From positions 1 to 12,281 of the forward strand of contig NCCR01000136.1 in NCBI GenBank assembly GCA_002279765.1: 12,281 nucleotides of DNA. The letters run 5' to 3'. The position numbers were made by a program, and so were the translations under genes. This document shows, piece by piece, positions 11,886-12,281 of the stretch; the stretch's first letter is position 1; each line of letters begins with the position of its first letter. This DNA comes from Verrucomicrobia bacterium 12-59-8. GTDB taxonomy: Bacteria; Verrucomicrobiota; Verrucomicrobiae; Verrucomicrobiales; Verrucomicrobiaceae. The notes beneath the pieces are model-generated. The model saw only the letters and a program-made list of their open reading frames with translations, searched no databases and had not been told where the DNA came from.

Positions 11886-12281
11886 GCACTCCCAATCTGA
11901 TCGAAGCCACTGCCCGCATCCAGCTTTGCCACCGCCGGCGGCGCAATCATCTCAATCTGGCGGAGATGGGCCTCACCACGGCGGACCTGGATGCCATTCC
12001 CGAGTTCGCCCGGCTCACCCAGCTTGAGTTTCTCGACCTGACGGGCAATGAACTCACGGCACTGCCGCACGGCCTCAGCGCCTTCACCCGCCTGCGCTGG
12101 CTGGGGCTGAACTTCAACCGGCTCGCGGCCATCGACGGGATTGAATATCTGGAGTCTCTGGAGCGGCTTTATCTGCGCAGCAATGAATTGACCGCCGCGC
12201 CCGCCTTGCTGGCGGGGCTAAAACGGTTGGTGGAGCTGGATTTGCACGGGAACCGAATCCTTGCCCTGCCCCTGGAGTTTC
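11882..12281 (+). CDS. Leucine-rich-repeat protein, N-terminal part (3' end outside window)
   Basis: ATG 11882 opens a frame of 133 codons that reaches the end of the window. After a short N-terminal helix (LIEATARIQLCHRRRRNHLN) come at least four leucine-rich repeats of 22-24 residues with the LxxLxxLDLxxNxLxxLP pattern: LTQLEFLDLTGNELTALP, then FTRLRWLGLNFNRLAAIDGI, LESLERLYLRSNELTAAP, and LKRLVELDLHGNRILALP. Repeats of this bacterial type often precede a Roc GTPase or other effector domain; what follows here is outside the window. There is no signal peptide in view, so it appears cytoplasmic. Its ATG overlaps the stop of the RT frame (ATGA), suggesting coupled translation with the DGR. A role in the DGR is not established. 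Confidence 0.9.
   Translation, partial: MSTPNLIEATARIQLCHRRRRNHLNLAEMGLTTADLDAIPEFARLTQLEFLDLTGNELTALPHGLSAFTRLRWLGLNFNRLAAIDGIEYLESLERLYLRSNELTAAPALLAGLKRLVELDLHGNRILALPLEF

Noticed and set aside
11882..12281. LRR gene as a second DGR target
   Set aside because: No second copy of the TR sequence is seen in the visible part of this gene.

Overview
The window is high-GC bacterial DNA. Gene content (Gfo/Idh/MocA oxidoreductase, DUF5069 protein, secreted redoxin fusion, YqgE/AlgH, FGE-type diversity-generating retroelement) and the scarcity of clear Shine-Dalgarno sequences suggest Verrucomicrobiota, possibly Prosthecobacter-like. This is an inference from style, not a database match.

Left part (1-4569): the 3' end of a Gfo/Idh/MocA oxidoreductase and a candidate terminator; a decayed, minus-strand AbiE-like toxin-antitoxin pair (786-1664); a YqgE/AlgH protein; then a plus-strand cluster of a Nudix/winged-helix regulator (NrtR type), a small protein of a family sometimes labelled ADP-ribosylation/crystallin J1, a macro-domain ADP-ribose hydrolase and a small membrane protein. 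The first three read as an NAD/ADP-ribose module. A near-perfect palindrome lies over the start codon of the regulator.

Middle part (4592-8959): a minus-strand operon running TetR, thioredoxin, DUF5069, secreted peroxiredoxin-SnoaL fusion, SDR dehydrogenase, SnoaL-like protein. The same operator (TAGACC-N4-GGTYTA) occurs in the promoter of tetR and in front of trxA, so the TetR protein probably represses itself and the redox operon. A divergent L,D-transpeptidase follows.

Right part (8960-12281): the main discovery is a complete diversity-generating retroelement (DGR). It has a formylglycine-generating-enzyme/C-type-lectin-fold target protein with a 124-bp variable repeat near its C-terminus (VR, 9926-10049), an HRDC-type accessory protein, a DGR-class reverse transcriptase (IGTLISQ and YMDD motifs) and a template repeat (TR, 11586-11709). 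VR and TR differ at 14 positions, every one an adenine in TR, which is the hallmark of adenine-directed mutagenic retrohoming. Unusually, the TR lies wholly inside the uninterrupted RT reading frame, in a different frame from the target, and that frame ends in an ATGA overlap with a leucine-rich-repeat gene that runs off the window. Strong inverted repeats directly follow the TR and may belong to the template RNA.
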